Origin: Saprospiraceae bacterium | Lineage (GTDB): Bacteria > Bacteroidota > Bacteroidia > Chitinophagales > Saprospiraceae | Direction of reading: 5' to 3' | NCBI GenBank assembly: GCA_028285545.1 | Contig: JANQPA010000068.1 | Location: 1 to 64,000 of the forward strand | DNA length: 64,000 bases | Shown: positions 38,320 to 46,133 of the stretch, piece after piece | How positions within the stretch are numbered: the first letter of the stretch is position 1 | How the letters are laid out: each line of letters starts with the position of its first letter | The notes under the pieces: generated by a model | Told to the model about the DNA's origin: nothing | Database searches by the model: none | Seen by the model: the letters and a program-made list of their open reading frames with translations, nothing else | Translations under genes and position numbers: made by a program

Positions 38320-38351
38320 CAAAGGTGAATTAATTTGGAATAAAAAACAAA
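38320..38351 (-). promoter_or_regulatory. Bacteroidota-type promoter of RNA copy B
   Basis: On the minus strand, TTTG (38348-38351), 20 nt, then CACCTTTG (38320-38327). Its position relative to the conserved 5' domain is the same as in copy A. Confidence 0.6.
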
Positions 38352-38421
38352 TTATAAAATTTAATATGGATTTAGTTTTTAACAACCGAATGTTATTTTA
38401 TATTTTTATTGGTGTTGAAAA

Positions 38422-38483
38422 TGTGGATAAACCCTGAAAAGCGAGTTAATATTAACATTAGACTGTGGAAAACGTGTGGAGAT
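38422..38483 (-). promoter_or_regulatory. DnaA-box-like cluster upstream of RNA copy B
   Basis: TGTGGATAA (38422-38430) is an exact DnaA consensus box on the minus strand. TGTGGAAAA (38464) and TGTGGAGAT (38475) follow, 11 nt apart as in copy A. The first box is 42 nt from the pair; in copy A the distance is 21 nt, half as much. Confidence 0.45.
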
Positions 38484-38509
38484 TTTTTTTAATATTTTTC
38501 AAAAAAAAT

Positions 38510-39409
38510 TTATTTAAATAAGCTCACAAGCTCTCCCTCATCCCCATTTTTTATCTCTACCAGCAATTTCTTAGTCCCCAAAGCTGATTTTTTATACACT
38601 TTAGAGCCGGTTGTCCAATTTTTCTTACGCACCTGCCCCGGATTCATAGGAAATCCATAGCTAAATCTTTTGCCATCCGGCTTGGGGCCTATCACATAAC
38701 ATTGGATACGCTCTGAAGAATTGTTTTTGATTTTAAATTCAATGAAACGAGGAGCATTGGCCAGTTTTTCTTCTAAATCAGAATATTTCATCACATTCCC
38801 TCCGTCTTTTCTGTTAACCTTCACTTCGGTGACATCACTTTCCAGAAGCACCATTCCATCAGATTTGACTATTCCTTCTACCAAAATGGGGGAGGCTAAT
38901 TTAATTTTTCCATAAGACCAAAGATTAACATTAACTGTTTTAGCGGAAAGATTTCTGGCATCTACTTCTCCTGTTTCACCACTTGCAGATAAATGATCCA
39001 CCTCTCCTTGCAATTTTATCTCTCCAATTAAGGCCATGGCATTAAACTGGGAGCGATTGATATTTTTTACTACTACTGTTTCATGAGTCGATTGTTCTAC
39101 CCTCGCCAGGGCAGGAGCTCCAATGCGTATTTTAATTTCCTGGCTAGGCCTTATCCATTCTTTTTGGGAAAATTCAAGCTTACCATCTTCTATGTAAATA
39201 CTAATCAAATCCATAATATTTTCATCTGTGGTGATGACCAGCTTTTCTTCGGCAGCACAATCAATTTCAATATCTGCATATAAATTAATGGTAATGGATT
39301 TAATATCGTTGATCTCAAAAGTCTGAGTGACGATTTGCTTGTTGCCTTTAATTTGTGCAGATACATTAAAGCTTAAGGCAAGTAGGAAAATTCCAATCTG
39401 GTATTTCAT
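38510..39409 (-). CDS. Secreted GIN-domain (DUF2807-like) protein
   Basis: About 299 residues from MKYQIGIFLL, which gives a clean signal peptide (ending NVSAQ); the frame opens 30 codons earlier. The mature part has the parallel beta pattern of the GIN/DUF2807 domain (FEINDIKSITINLYADIEI, KLVITTDENI, LSASGETGEVDARNLSAKTV), followed by a C-terminal strand-rich extension (about 215-299) that I do not recognise. It is exported, probably surface-associated. Divergent from the gene at 39608, with two dyad sites between. Confidence 0.75.
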   Translation of the reverse strand: MKYQIGIFLLALSFNVSAQIKGNKQIVTQTFEINDIKSITINLYADIEIDCAAEEKLVITTDENIMDLISIYIEDGKLEFSQKEWIRPSQEIKIRIGAPALARVEQSTHETVVVKNINRSQFNAMALIGEIKLQGEVDHLSASGETGEVDARNLSAKTVNVNLWSYGKIKLASPILVEGIVKSDGMVLLESDVTEVKVNRKDGGNVMKYSDLEEKLANAPRFIEFKIKNNSSERIQCYVIGPKPDGKRFSYGFPMNPGQVRKKNWTTGSKVYKKSALGTKKLLVEIKNGDEGELVSLFK

Positions 39410-39501
39410 TGCTTTTATTTTTTGTGAAAAATTAAATTCTAATTCCTTCACAAAAGTGGATGGTTTTAGATTTTTCTTCGACTCAGATATTTGGTACAAG
39501 G

Positions 39502-39519
39502 CTCAAATAATGATTTGAG
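39502..39519. promoter_or_regulatory. Operator-like dyad
   Basis: CTCAAAT-AATG-ATTTGAG, 7-bp arms with a 4-nt centre, about 95 bp upstream of the GIN-domain gene start, in a divergent intergenic region. Confidence 0.35.
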
Positions 39520-39547
39520 ACCGTAAAATTAAATTGAGACCTCTATT

Positions 39548-39563
39548 TCACCCATTTGGGTGA
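39548..39563. promoter_or_regulatory. Operator-like dyad
   Basis: TCACCCA-TT-TGGGTGA, 7-bp arms with a 2-nt centre, 45 bp upstream of the start codon of the gene at 39608. Its sequence differs from the dyad at 39502. Confidence 0.35.
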
Positions 39564-39607
39564 TTCTCGCATTTCTGTTTTCTGATACCTTGCCAATAAA
39601 AAAAATC

Positions 39608-40042
39608 ATGAAAAAGATCTTAAGTTTAATCCTGATATTATCCACTTTCGGTACCTATTCCTTCGCTCAAAAAGGGATTCATGGCTGTATTGCAGTCAGT
39701 AATAACAATATGAAGATCAAAATGCACAAGGGGCAATCAAGTGCTTTATGTAATAATGAAAATATAACTTCCTTCATTTGGGGAAGTGATGGTCCTAGTC
39801 GAAAAGCCTATTACGTGGCTGTTATTAGGCCCGGACTAAAAATTGACTGGCCCCGGGTTCTTAACACGGGAAGACATAAAGGCAAGCCTGTTATGACCTA
39901 TCCTTATTTTGCCAAGGTGTCATCTAAAGGAGCCTTCCAATTTGAAAACATTCCTGATGGGACTTATGAGGTAGAAGCCTGGCACCAAAAAGCCGGTTTG
40001 AAATCATTAAGAATAACCATTAAAGACGGGAGAATAAAATAG
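39608..40042 (+). CDS. Secreted carboxypeptidase-regulatory-like protein
   Basis: 144 residues from MKKILSLILI, chosen for its signal peptide (ending SFAQK); the frame opens 16 codons earlier. The mature domain resembles a small cupredoxin- or transthyretin-like fold: YFAKVSSKGAFQFENIPDGTYEVEAWHQKAGL is the usual ending of the carboxypeptidase regulatory-like domain. Two Cys (HGCIAV, ALCNNE) could form a disulfide. Function unknown. Its stop is followed directly by the inverted heptamer repeats. Confidence 0.7.
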   Translation: MKKILSLILILSTFGTYSFAQKGIHGCIAVSNNNMKIKMHKGQSSALCNNENITSFIWGSDGPSRKAYYVAVIRPGLKIDWPRVLNTGRHKGKPVMTYPYFAKVSSKGAFQFENIPDGTYEVEAWHQKAGLKSLRITIKDGRIK

Positions 40043-40106
40043 TAATGAGTATTGGGTATTGAGTAACAGGTCTCACTACTCCTTACGCATTACTCAATAC
40101 CCATTT
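40043..40106. repeat. Inverted array of heptamer repeats
   Basis: Left arm in 7-nt register TAATGAG, TATTGGG, TATTGAG, TAACAGG; right arm CTCACTA, CTCCTTA, CGCATTA, CTCAATA, CCCATTT. The two arms are opposite orientations of the CYCANTA unit, and 13 bp (40054-40066 with 40090-40102) pair perfectly. The array begins at the base after the stop codon of the preceding gene, so it may also act as its terminator. Confidence 0.8.
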
Positions 40107-40230
40107 CGGCATTTAATAAGACCTGTTCAGCATTTAATGCTATCTATTCCCTCTTTCGCATTTCTCCTTTTCCAAAAAGCAACTTAATTTTAAAAGGCTG
40201 GATCAAAATCGCAGACTATAATCACCCAAG

Positions 40231-40350
40231 ATGAAACTTCTGGTCATTTCCTGCTTTACCATTTTGCTTGCTTTGCTAAATAAGCAGAATATTCAAAGGT
40301 CCATCCTAAAGGCATTATCCTTCTCATCCATAAATTCAATTCACCTATAG
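40231..40350 (+). CDS. Possible small exported peptide or leader
   Basis: A 39-codon frame (MKLLVISCFTILLALLNKQ and a Ser-rich tail) ending 3 nt before the start of the epimerase-like gene. The N-terminus is signal-like. It could be a leader peptide, the decayed end of a gene, or chance. Confidence 0.25.
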   Translation: MKLLVISCFTILLALLNKQNIQRSILKALSFSSINSIHL

Positions 40351-40353
40351 CTT

Positions 40354-41442
40354 ATGAATATCAACCGACGTCATTTTGTAAAAAAAATTGCTGTTTCTAG
40401 TGCACTTTTAAGTATTTCACCATTTGTCTTTAAATGTTCAGCTGAGAAAAAGAAGCTGGACATTTTAGTTTTGGGAGGCACCCTATTTGTAGGCCCGGCC
40501 ATTGTTAATGCTGCTCTTAATGAAGGACATCGTGTTACCTTATTTAATAGAGGAATTACAAATCCACAGTTATTTACTGATCTTCCTCTGGTCAAAGGAG
40601 ACAGAAATGAGGGTATTTCCTCCTATAGATCACTCCAAAATAAACAATGGGATGTAGTAATTGATGTTTGGCCGCAAAAGTCAAAATTAGTTGAAGAAGC
40701 TACTCAAGCTTTAAAAGATCATGCCGAGCATTACATTTTCATTTCGAGTATAGCCGTTTATGCCAATTTCCAGGAAGTTGGTTTGCATGAAGAATCCGAA
40801 GTACTCCCCCTTCCTAATGATCCATCTGAATGGTATTATGGGGAAGAAAAACTGGCTGCTGAAAACATCATTAAAGAACGTTTCCCAGACAAGCATACCA
40901 TCCTAAGGGCAGGTCCCATCGTAGGCTGGAGAGATCCAGCCTATGATCTGAGCTACTGGCTTTTGAAACTCAAAAATAATCAAAGCGTGCTTGCACCAGG
41001 AAGTGGCAAAGATCCTATTCAGTTTATTGATGTGAAAGATATTGGTCGTTTTACTATCTTTAGCATTGAGCATTCATTATCTGGTGTTTATAACCTGACC
41101 GGCCCGTTGAGCCGGCCTTTGCTTTGGAATGAATTTCTTGACCTCACAAAAGAACATCTCTCATCTGATTCAGAACTATTTTGGGCAAACGAAGATTTCC
41201 TTCGGGAAAACTCCGTTCGATCCTTTGAAGATCTGCCACTTTGGGCACCCCTCTCAGAGGATAGAGGCTTTATGCAAATAAGCGCCCAAAAAGCCATCGC
41301 TACAGGTTTTTCATTTAGTCCGGTCACCGCTACCATCGATGATTGCCTTAGTTGGTTTGAAAAAAACACTAAGAATACCTCCTTACCAGGCCTGGAAAGG
41401 TCAAGAGAGTTAGAACTCATTGAAAAATGGAAAAATCTTTAA
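40354..41442 (+). CDS. Tat-signal NAD-dependent epimerase/dehydratase
   Basis: 362 residues. The twin-arginine signal NRRHFVKKIAVSSALLS lies at the N-terminus. The Rossmann domain follows with LVLGGTLFVGPAIV as the nucleotide-binding loop, IDVWPQ and the YYGEEKLAAE segment holding the YxxxK pair. This is the extended short-chain dehydrogenase fold, here probably exported folded with its cofactor. The substrate is unknown. The following lipoprotein gene starts 2 nt after its stop, so they form an operon. Confidence 0.85.
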   Translation: MNINRRHFVKKIAVSSALLSISPFVFKCSAEKKKLDILVLGGTLFVGPAIVNAALNEGHRVTLFNRGITNPQLFTDLPLVKGDRNEGISSYRSLQNKQWDVVIDVWPQKSKLVEEATQALKDHAEHYIFISSIAVYANFQEVGLHEESEVLPLPNDPSEWYYGEEKLAAENIIKERFPDKHTILRAGPIVGWRDPAYDLSYWLLKLKNNQSVLAPGSGKDPIQFIDVKDIGRFTIFSIEHSLSGVYNLTGPLSRPLLWNEFLDLTKEHLSSDSELFWANEDFLRENSVRSFEDLPLWAPLSEDRGFMQISAQKAIATGFSFSPVTATIDDCLSWFEKNTKNTSLPGLERSRELELIEKWKNL

Positions 41443-41444
41443 AA

Positions 41445-43049
41445 ATGATGAAACAAATCACCCGCGTACTTCTTTTTAGCTCACTACCACTTATTTATTT
41501 GGCTTGTTCTTCTGAGTCGACCTCTATCGATCCCCCCCTAATGTGGGGAGATTTACAGCCAGGTGAATATTCAGTGGGCTATACTAGTTTATTCACCTTT
41601 GACAAATCGAGACCTGCTATCCCCTATTCCGATTGGACTGGAAAAATTTATCCAACAGATTTCAAAGAAGGAAGGCAAATGCAGATCAACCTTTGGTATC
41701 CAGCCAAAAGTGTTGTTTCCTCCAGCAGATTAAAATTTAGGCATTATGTAGAACTGATGGGAAAACAAATAGATTTTAATATTTCCGATGCGGAAGCACT
41801 ATCATTTGGCGGCAGGGAATTTATATCAAAAACCAATGATTTAGGCGGTAATGGTTCTTTTACTCAGCAAAAACTGGATAGTCTCATTGAAATGAATACC
41901 CATGCATTTGCCGAGGCTTCACAAGTTGAAGGAAAATTTCCTTTAATTGCATTTCCCAATGGTGGCAGCCCCGCCTTTAATAGTATCATGTGTGAATATT
42001 TAGCCAGTCATGGTTTTGTAGTGGCAGCTTTTGCAGGTAAAGGCAGCGATGTATTCACTTCTGAAACATCTACCAGAGGACTAGAAAATGGAGCCCAGGA
42101 CATCAGCTTTGCACTTACTCAATTGATGGAATGGCCTCAAATAGATCGAAATAAAATTGGAATGATGGGAGTTGGGATTAATTCATCTCATATTGTAACC
42201 TATCAAAATCGAAATGCCAATATTGATGCCCTGGTAAGTCTTGAAGGGGGTTTATTAAGCTCTTTTGAACAAAGACTATTAAATGGTACCCCATTCTATG
42301 ATGCTTTAGCGGTGAATGTTCCCATTTTGGCCATTTATGCTCCACACGGTTCAATTGATCCTTCGCATATTTTTCATTTGAAATATTCAGAGAGATATTT
42401 CCTTCATTTTCCACAAATGACCGAATTTCATTTTATTAACTATGGACAATTAGACCGTTTTTTTCCAGGAATTATTGGGGATCACGAAGGGGATATACAA
42501 AGAGGATTTGAGTTGGCCAGTCTATATATTTTAAAGTTTTTCGAATCTATTTTATCAGATAATGAAACCAGTGCAGCATTCATTCGACAAGGCCCAGCTA
42601 GAGATGTTGCCGAACATATCGACACTTTTTTTATTAAACCTGCCTTAGAAAGCCCACCAACTCTTAACCAACTTAAAGATGCTTTTATTCGTAAAGGCTT
42701 TGATTCTATTGACAGCGTTTATCAAGTGCATCGCCAAGGTACTGAAACTCCTTTTCCATTTGGCATGTATGCCGATATCAGGGCCTGGTTAGCCTGGAAA
42801 AAAGATCCTGAATACCAAAATAGGTATCGATTGTACAAACTAGCATATGATAGTTACCCTGAATCGGCAGAGGCAAACTATTACTTGGGTCGTTATGCAA
42901 TGGCAATAGAACGTAGTTCGGAAGCAAAGGTACATTACCGAATGGCTTTAGAATTATTAGATAAAGATCTGGATGATCTTTCTCCGGAACAAAAGCAAAG
43001 TATAAGAGATTATATTCAAAGGTCTATAAAAGAGAATGGTCTTAACTAG
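41445..43049 (+). CDS. Alpha/beta-hydrolase-like lipoprotein
   Basis: About 534 residues; the start is placed at MMKQITRV, directly after the epimerase stop, since an upstream ATG (41427) adds six residues inside that gene. The lipobox ends IYLAC. The middle (about 140-380) follows the alpha/beta hydrolase pattern (FPLIAFPNGGSPAFNSIMC, NKIGMMGVGINSSHI), but the nucleophile-elbow position reads GVGIN, with Gly where Ser is expected. A TPR-like pair of helices closes the protein (about 475-530). It may be a degenerate hydrolase or use another nucleophile. Confidence 0.7.
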   Translation: MMKQITRVLLFSSLPLIYLACSSESTSIDPPLMWGDLQPGEYSVGYTSLFTFDKSRPAIPYSDWTGKIYPTDFKEGRQMQINLWYPAKSVVSSSRLKFRHYVELMGKQIDFNISDAEALSFGGREFISKTNDLGGNGSFTQQKLDSLIEMNTHAFAEASQVEGKFPLIAFPNGGSPAFNSIMCEYLASHGFVVAAFAGKGSDVFTSETSTRGLENGAQDISFALTQLMEWPQIDRNKIGMMGVGINSSHIVTYQNRNANIDALVSLEGGLLSSFEQRLLNGTPFYDALAVNVPILAIYAPHGSIDPSHIFHLKYSERYFLHFPQMTEFHFINYGQLDRFFPGIIGDHEGDIQRGFELASLYILKFFESILSDNETSAAFIRQGPARDVAEHIDTFFIKPALESPPTLNQLKDAFIRKGFDSIDSVYQVHRQGTETPFPFGMYADIRAWLAWKKDPEYQNRYRLYKLAYDSYPESAEANYYLGRYAMAIERSSEAKVHYRMALELLDKDLDDLSPEQKQSIRDYIQRSIKENGLN

Positions 43050-43082
43050 TATAGGTGTGCGGCCTAGGGCCGCACACCTATA
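43050..43082. terminator. Terminator hairpin between converging genes
   Basis: Perfect 15-bp arms with GC-rich core GGTGTGCGGCC and a 3-nt loop (TAG), immediately after the lipoprotein stop and 10 nt before the converging permease stop. Confidence 0.75.
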
Positions 43083-43091
43083 TTAATTTAA

Positions 43092-45659
43092 TTATTCATC
43101 TTTTAGATGGACGGCCGGATTCACAAAAATCACTTTAAATAGAAGAAAACTAATTATGGAGATAAAAACAATTCCACAAATAAAGGTACCCAATAGAGGC
43201 GTTCCAACACCTAAATTAATCCGTTCGGGATAGTTATTTAGCCAATTATTTAGAAAGTAGACAGCAGGGATGGCTCCAAAAATAAAGCCTGCACCAAGCC
43301 AGCCACCAAATTTCCTTGAAAATAGCCAGTAAATGTTCCATGGGGAGGCACCATTGACCTTACGGATACTAACCTCCTTAAGTCTTTGCCGAACATGAGT
43401 TCCTACTATTCCAAATAGGCCCAATGATGCCAGTAAGATGGCTATTATGGAACCGGCACGACTCAGCTTTTGAATCTGGATTTCTGTCTGCATACGTGCT
43501 TCATTCAACTCATCTTCCCAGGCATAATTAATAGGTTGCAAAGGATAGGTCGATCGCCAAGTTTGTTCTATTGCCCTTATATCCTCCGTTAAAGTGGAAG
43601 ATCCAAGCTTTAATAGCATAACCTGATATTGATACTCTGGTGACATATACACCACCAAAGGATCAATGGTCCTTTTGGGAGATCGGAAATTATAATCTTT
43701 TATCACTCCCACAATTCTGGGATTTTCCAGATCACCATAATCAAAAGGAATGGTCATCCCAATCGGATTTTCCAGGTTCATTTGCTTCACTAAGGCTTCA
43801 TTCACCAGAATACTTTGCCGTTCATCGGTAATAATGGCCGGATCAAAGTTTCTTCCCTCCGTTACTTCAATTTCCATCAGAGGAAGGAATTCAGCGTCAG
43901 TTCGAAGATGCCTGACCTGAATTCGTCTTTCTTCATAAATAAAATCAGTTCCATTATATCCAGAATAAGCACTGACTTCCTGAACAAAAGGTAATTGTTG
44001 TAATTTCTGTTTCAACTGCTCTACTCTTCGATCACTGGTATCTCTAATGCTAAGCTGAAGCATGTTTTCATCATTATATCCCAGATCATAATTTACTAAG
44101 TGATTCAATTGACGCTGTATGGTAATCATTCCAATTATCAAAAAGATGGTAAGGCTTACTTGCAACATAACCAATAACCAGCCAAAGAAGGACCTCCCTC
44201 CTACTTTAAGCTTACTCTTGAGCGCATTTCCTGCTTTTTGGCTGGATAATACCAACGAGGGATAGATACCGGATAAAAGAGTACTTAAGATTATAACAAC
44301 CGATAGTCCAAAAATGAATCTACGGTTTAAGAGCTGAGTAATGGTATATTCTTCATCCACAAATGTTGAGAACATGGGAAGGATAATAATAATCAAGGCA
44401 ATACTTAGTAAGCCAGCTATGGCAGTACTTAAAAAGGACTCACTTATAAATTGCTGAAAAATAGTCGACTTATGTGCTCCTATTACCTTGCGGATGGCTA
44501 CTTCTTTGGATCTACTCAAAAAATTACCAGTAGCAAAATTGGAATAATTAAAACAGCTAATCAATAAGCATAATAATCCGATAATTATTACAACTCTTAG
44601 GACCTGACGATTAACCGCTCCTCCCAGGCCATTCCCCAAGCCCAAACTTGGATCCATATGAAGTTCGGTGTATGGCTGCAAAAAGAGCTTAGCATTATTT
44701 TCTTCAACATCAAAATGGGTAGCAAATACTTTATTGATACTTTCTTCAAGAGCCTTCTTATTGACATCCCTGCTTTTTTGAAAAAAAACATTCATATTTA
44801 TATCGAACCAGGTCGTTGTTCTGCGTGCAGGGACTCTAGTTTTCCAATGACTAAAGGGGATTATTATTTCTGGTCGCAGCGTAGAATTATTAGGCATATC
44901 CTTATAAATGCCCACAATGGTAAAAACGGTTTCCTGGTCTCCAAATACCAGGGTAAGCTCATCTTTTTGGGAAAGGCCTTCGGCAAAAGATTCAGAGACT
45001 ACCATCTGATCGGGGTTTTCAAATGTACCAGGACTTCCACTTATAAAAGTAAAGTCTAACATGTCAAAAAGATCCCTATCGGCATAATGATAGACTTGAT
45101 AGTCATAATCCTCTCCTATCGGACGCAGGGCCAGGGCATTTTTCACATGGGATGCTTTGATAATCCCAGGTACTTCCTTGGGAATTTCGCTGCCCATAAT
45201 ATAGGATGCGCCGTTCATCGTTTCTGTTTGTCCTTCAAATTCAATGCTTCCATTGAGCCAAAAGATCTGATCGGCATTCTTGTGAAAACGATCATAGGAA
45301 AGCTGATCGGACAAAAATAAAAAAGCCATGGTAGCGGATGCAATCCCTATGGCCAGTCCAAAAATGTTGATGGAGGAAAAAACTCTCGTTTTCCATAAAA
45401 ATCTAAAGCCGGTAACAAAATAGCTTTTTAAGGTTCTCAGATATAAATTTTTCATAAAATCGGGTGTTTTAAATCGAATGAGTCGAATGGTTTTAAGTGA
45501 TTCGAAGAAGAATTTCCTACGTGCATAGCTTAGGCCTTTAGCCTCCGCACGCCAGTAAAAGGCTTCGTGAAGGTCACCCTGTACTTCTTCCAGATATTCT
45601 TCCGGGCAAATTTTTTCAATCAGCCAATCCGCCCATTTGGGAGGATCAAATGATTCCAT
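43092..45659 (-). CDS. MacB-like permease with prefix domain
   Basis: About 855 residues from MESFDPPKWAD, which follows the family start; the open frame begins at a TTG 7 codons earlier. The N-terminal 70 residues (ADWLIEKICPEEYLEEVQGDLHEAFYW) are the permease prefix domain found where PadR regulators precede the gene. A MacB-type periplasmic domain and two FtsX units (helices about 365-490 and 745-850) follow. No ATPase is adjacent; it may use a distant one. It overlaps the PadR gene by 14 nt, so translation is coupled. Confidence 0.88.
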   Translation of the reverse strand: MESFDPPKWADWLIEKICPEEYLEEVQGDLHEAFYWRAEAKGLSYARRKFFFESLKTIRLIRFKTPDFMKNLYLRTLKSYFVTGFRFLWKTRVFSSINIFGLAIGIASATMAFLFLSDQLSYDRFHKNADQIFWLNGSIEFEGQTETMNGASYIMGSEIPKEVPGIIKASHVKNALALRPIGEDYDYQVYHYADRDLFDMLDFTFISGSPGTFENPDQMVVSESFAEGLSQKDELTLVFGDQETVFTIVGIYKDMPNNSTLRPEIIIPFSHWKTRVPARRTTTWFDINMNVFFQKSRDVNKKALEESINKVFATHFDVEENNAKLFLQPYTELHMDPSLGLGNGLGGAVNRQVLRVVIIIGLLCLLISCFNYSNFATGNFLSRSKEVAIRKVIGAHKSTIFQQFISESFLSTAIAGLLSIALIIIILPMFSTFVDEEYTITQLLNRRFIFGLSVVIILSTLLSGIYPSLVLSSQKAGNALKSKLKVGGRSFFGWLLVMLQVSLTIFLIIGMITIQRQLNHLVNYDLGYNDENMLQLSIRDTSDRRVEQLKQKLQQLPFVQEVSAYSGYNGTDFIYEERRIQVRHLRTDAEFLPLMEIEVTEGRNFDPAIITDERQSILVNEALVKQMNLENPIGMTIPFDYGDLENPRIVGVIKDYNFRSPKRTIDPLVVYMSPEYQYQVMLLKLGSSTLTEDIRAIEQTWRSTYPLQPINYAWEDELNEARMQTEIQIQKLSRAGSIIAILLASLGLFGIVGTHVRQRLKEVSIRKVNGASPWNIYWLFSRKFGGWLGAGFIFGAIPAVYFLNNWLNNYPERINLGVGTPLLGTFICGIVFISIISFLLFKVIFVNPAVHLKDE

Positions 45660-45975
45660 ACTTAAATTTTGGTTGTACAATACTGGCCCATAATTTCGTT
45701 TTGGCCTCCTGAACTTCTTTTATAGCATAGTATCCTGAAGGAGTAGCCCAGTATAAACGCTTGCGCCTGCCCCCTCTTTGTGCAGTGGGTTCACCAAAAC
45801 GGGATTCTACCCAACCCTTTTTTTCCATTCTTTTCAATACAACATGAATGGCAGGTAAGGAAATGGTTTTTTCCATAACAGATTCATAGCTTTGGGCGAT
45901 TTCTACACCATGACATTCATCATTTTGTAGTAAAATCATTAGAATGATTTCTTCTAAAGGGCCAATTGCTTCCAT
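45646..45975 (-). CDS. PadR-family transcriptional regulator
   Basis: 109 residues with a winged helix (EEIILMILLQNDECHGVEIAQ, IHVVLKRMEKKGWVESRFGE, RRKRLYWATPSGYYAIKE) and a short C-terminal helix. It is the first gene of the permease operon and very likely an autorepressor responding to a signal handled by that transporter. Confidence 0.92.
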   Translation of the reverse strand: MEAIGPLEEIILMILLQNDECHGVEIAQSYESVMEKTISLPAIHVVLKRMEKKGWVESRFGEPTAQRGGRRKRLYWATPSGYYAIKEVQEAKTKLWASIVQPKFKYGII

Positions 45976-46070
45976 TAGATTAACATTTGTTTATAATATA
46001 ACGACACAATATTATTAATAATTGTTTAAAAAATAAAGAAGGGTATTTATTTTTTTCTGTATAGATGGGA

Positions 46071-46133
46071 AAAAGAAGGATATATGGATTAATTAACCTG
46101 ATTAAGCTTAATTAATCCATATATCCTTCTTTT
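46071..46133. terminator. Terminator with 26-bp perfect inverted repeat
   Basis: Perfect 26-bp arms (46071-46096 and 46108-46133) with an 11-nt loop. The right arm covers the last codons of the adenosine deaminase gene. On the minus strand the hairpin ends in CTTTTTCCC, a modest U tract. Confidence 0.8.

Noticed and set aside
36773-38483. Chromosome origin (oriC)
   Set aside because: DnaA-like boxes are few, split between two duplicated units and tied to promoters; dnaA and other origin neighbours are absent.
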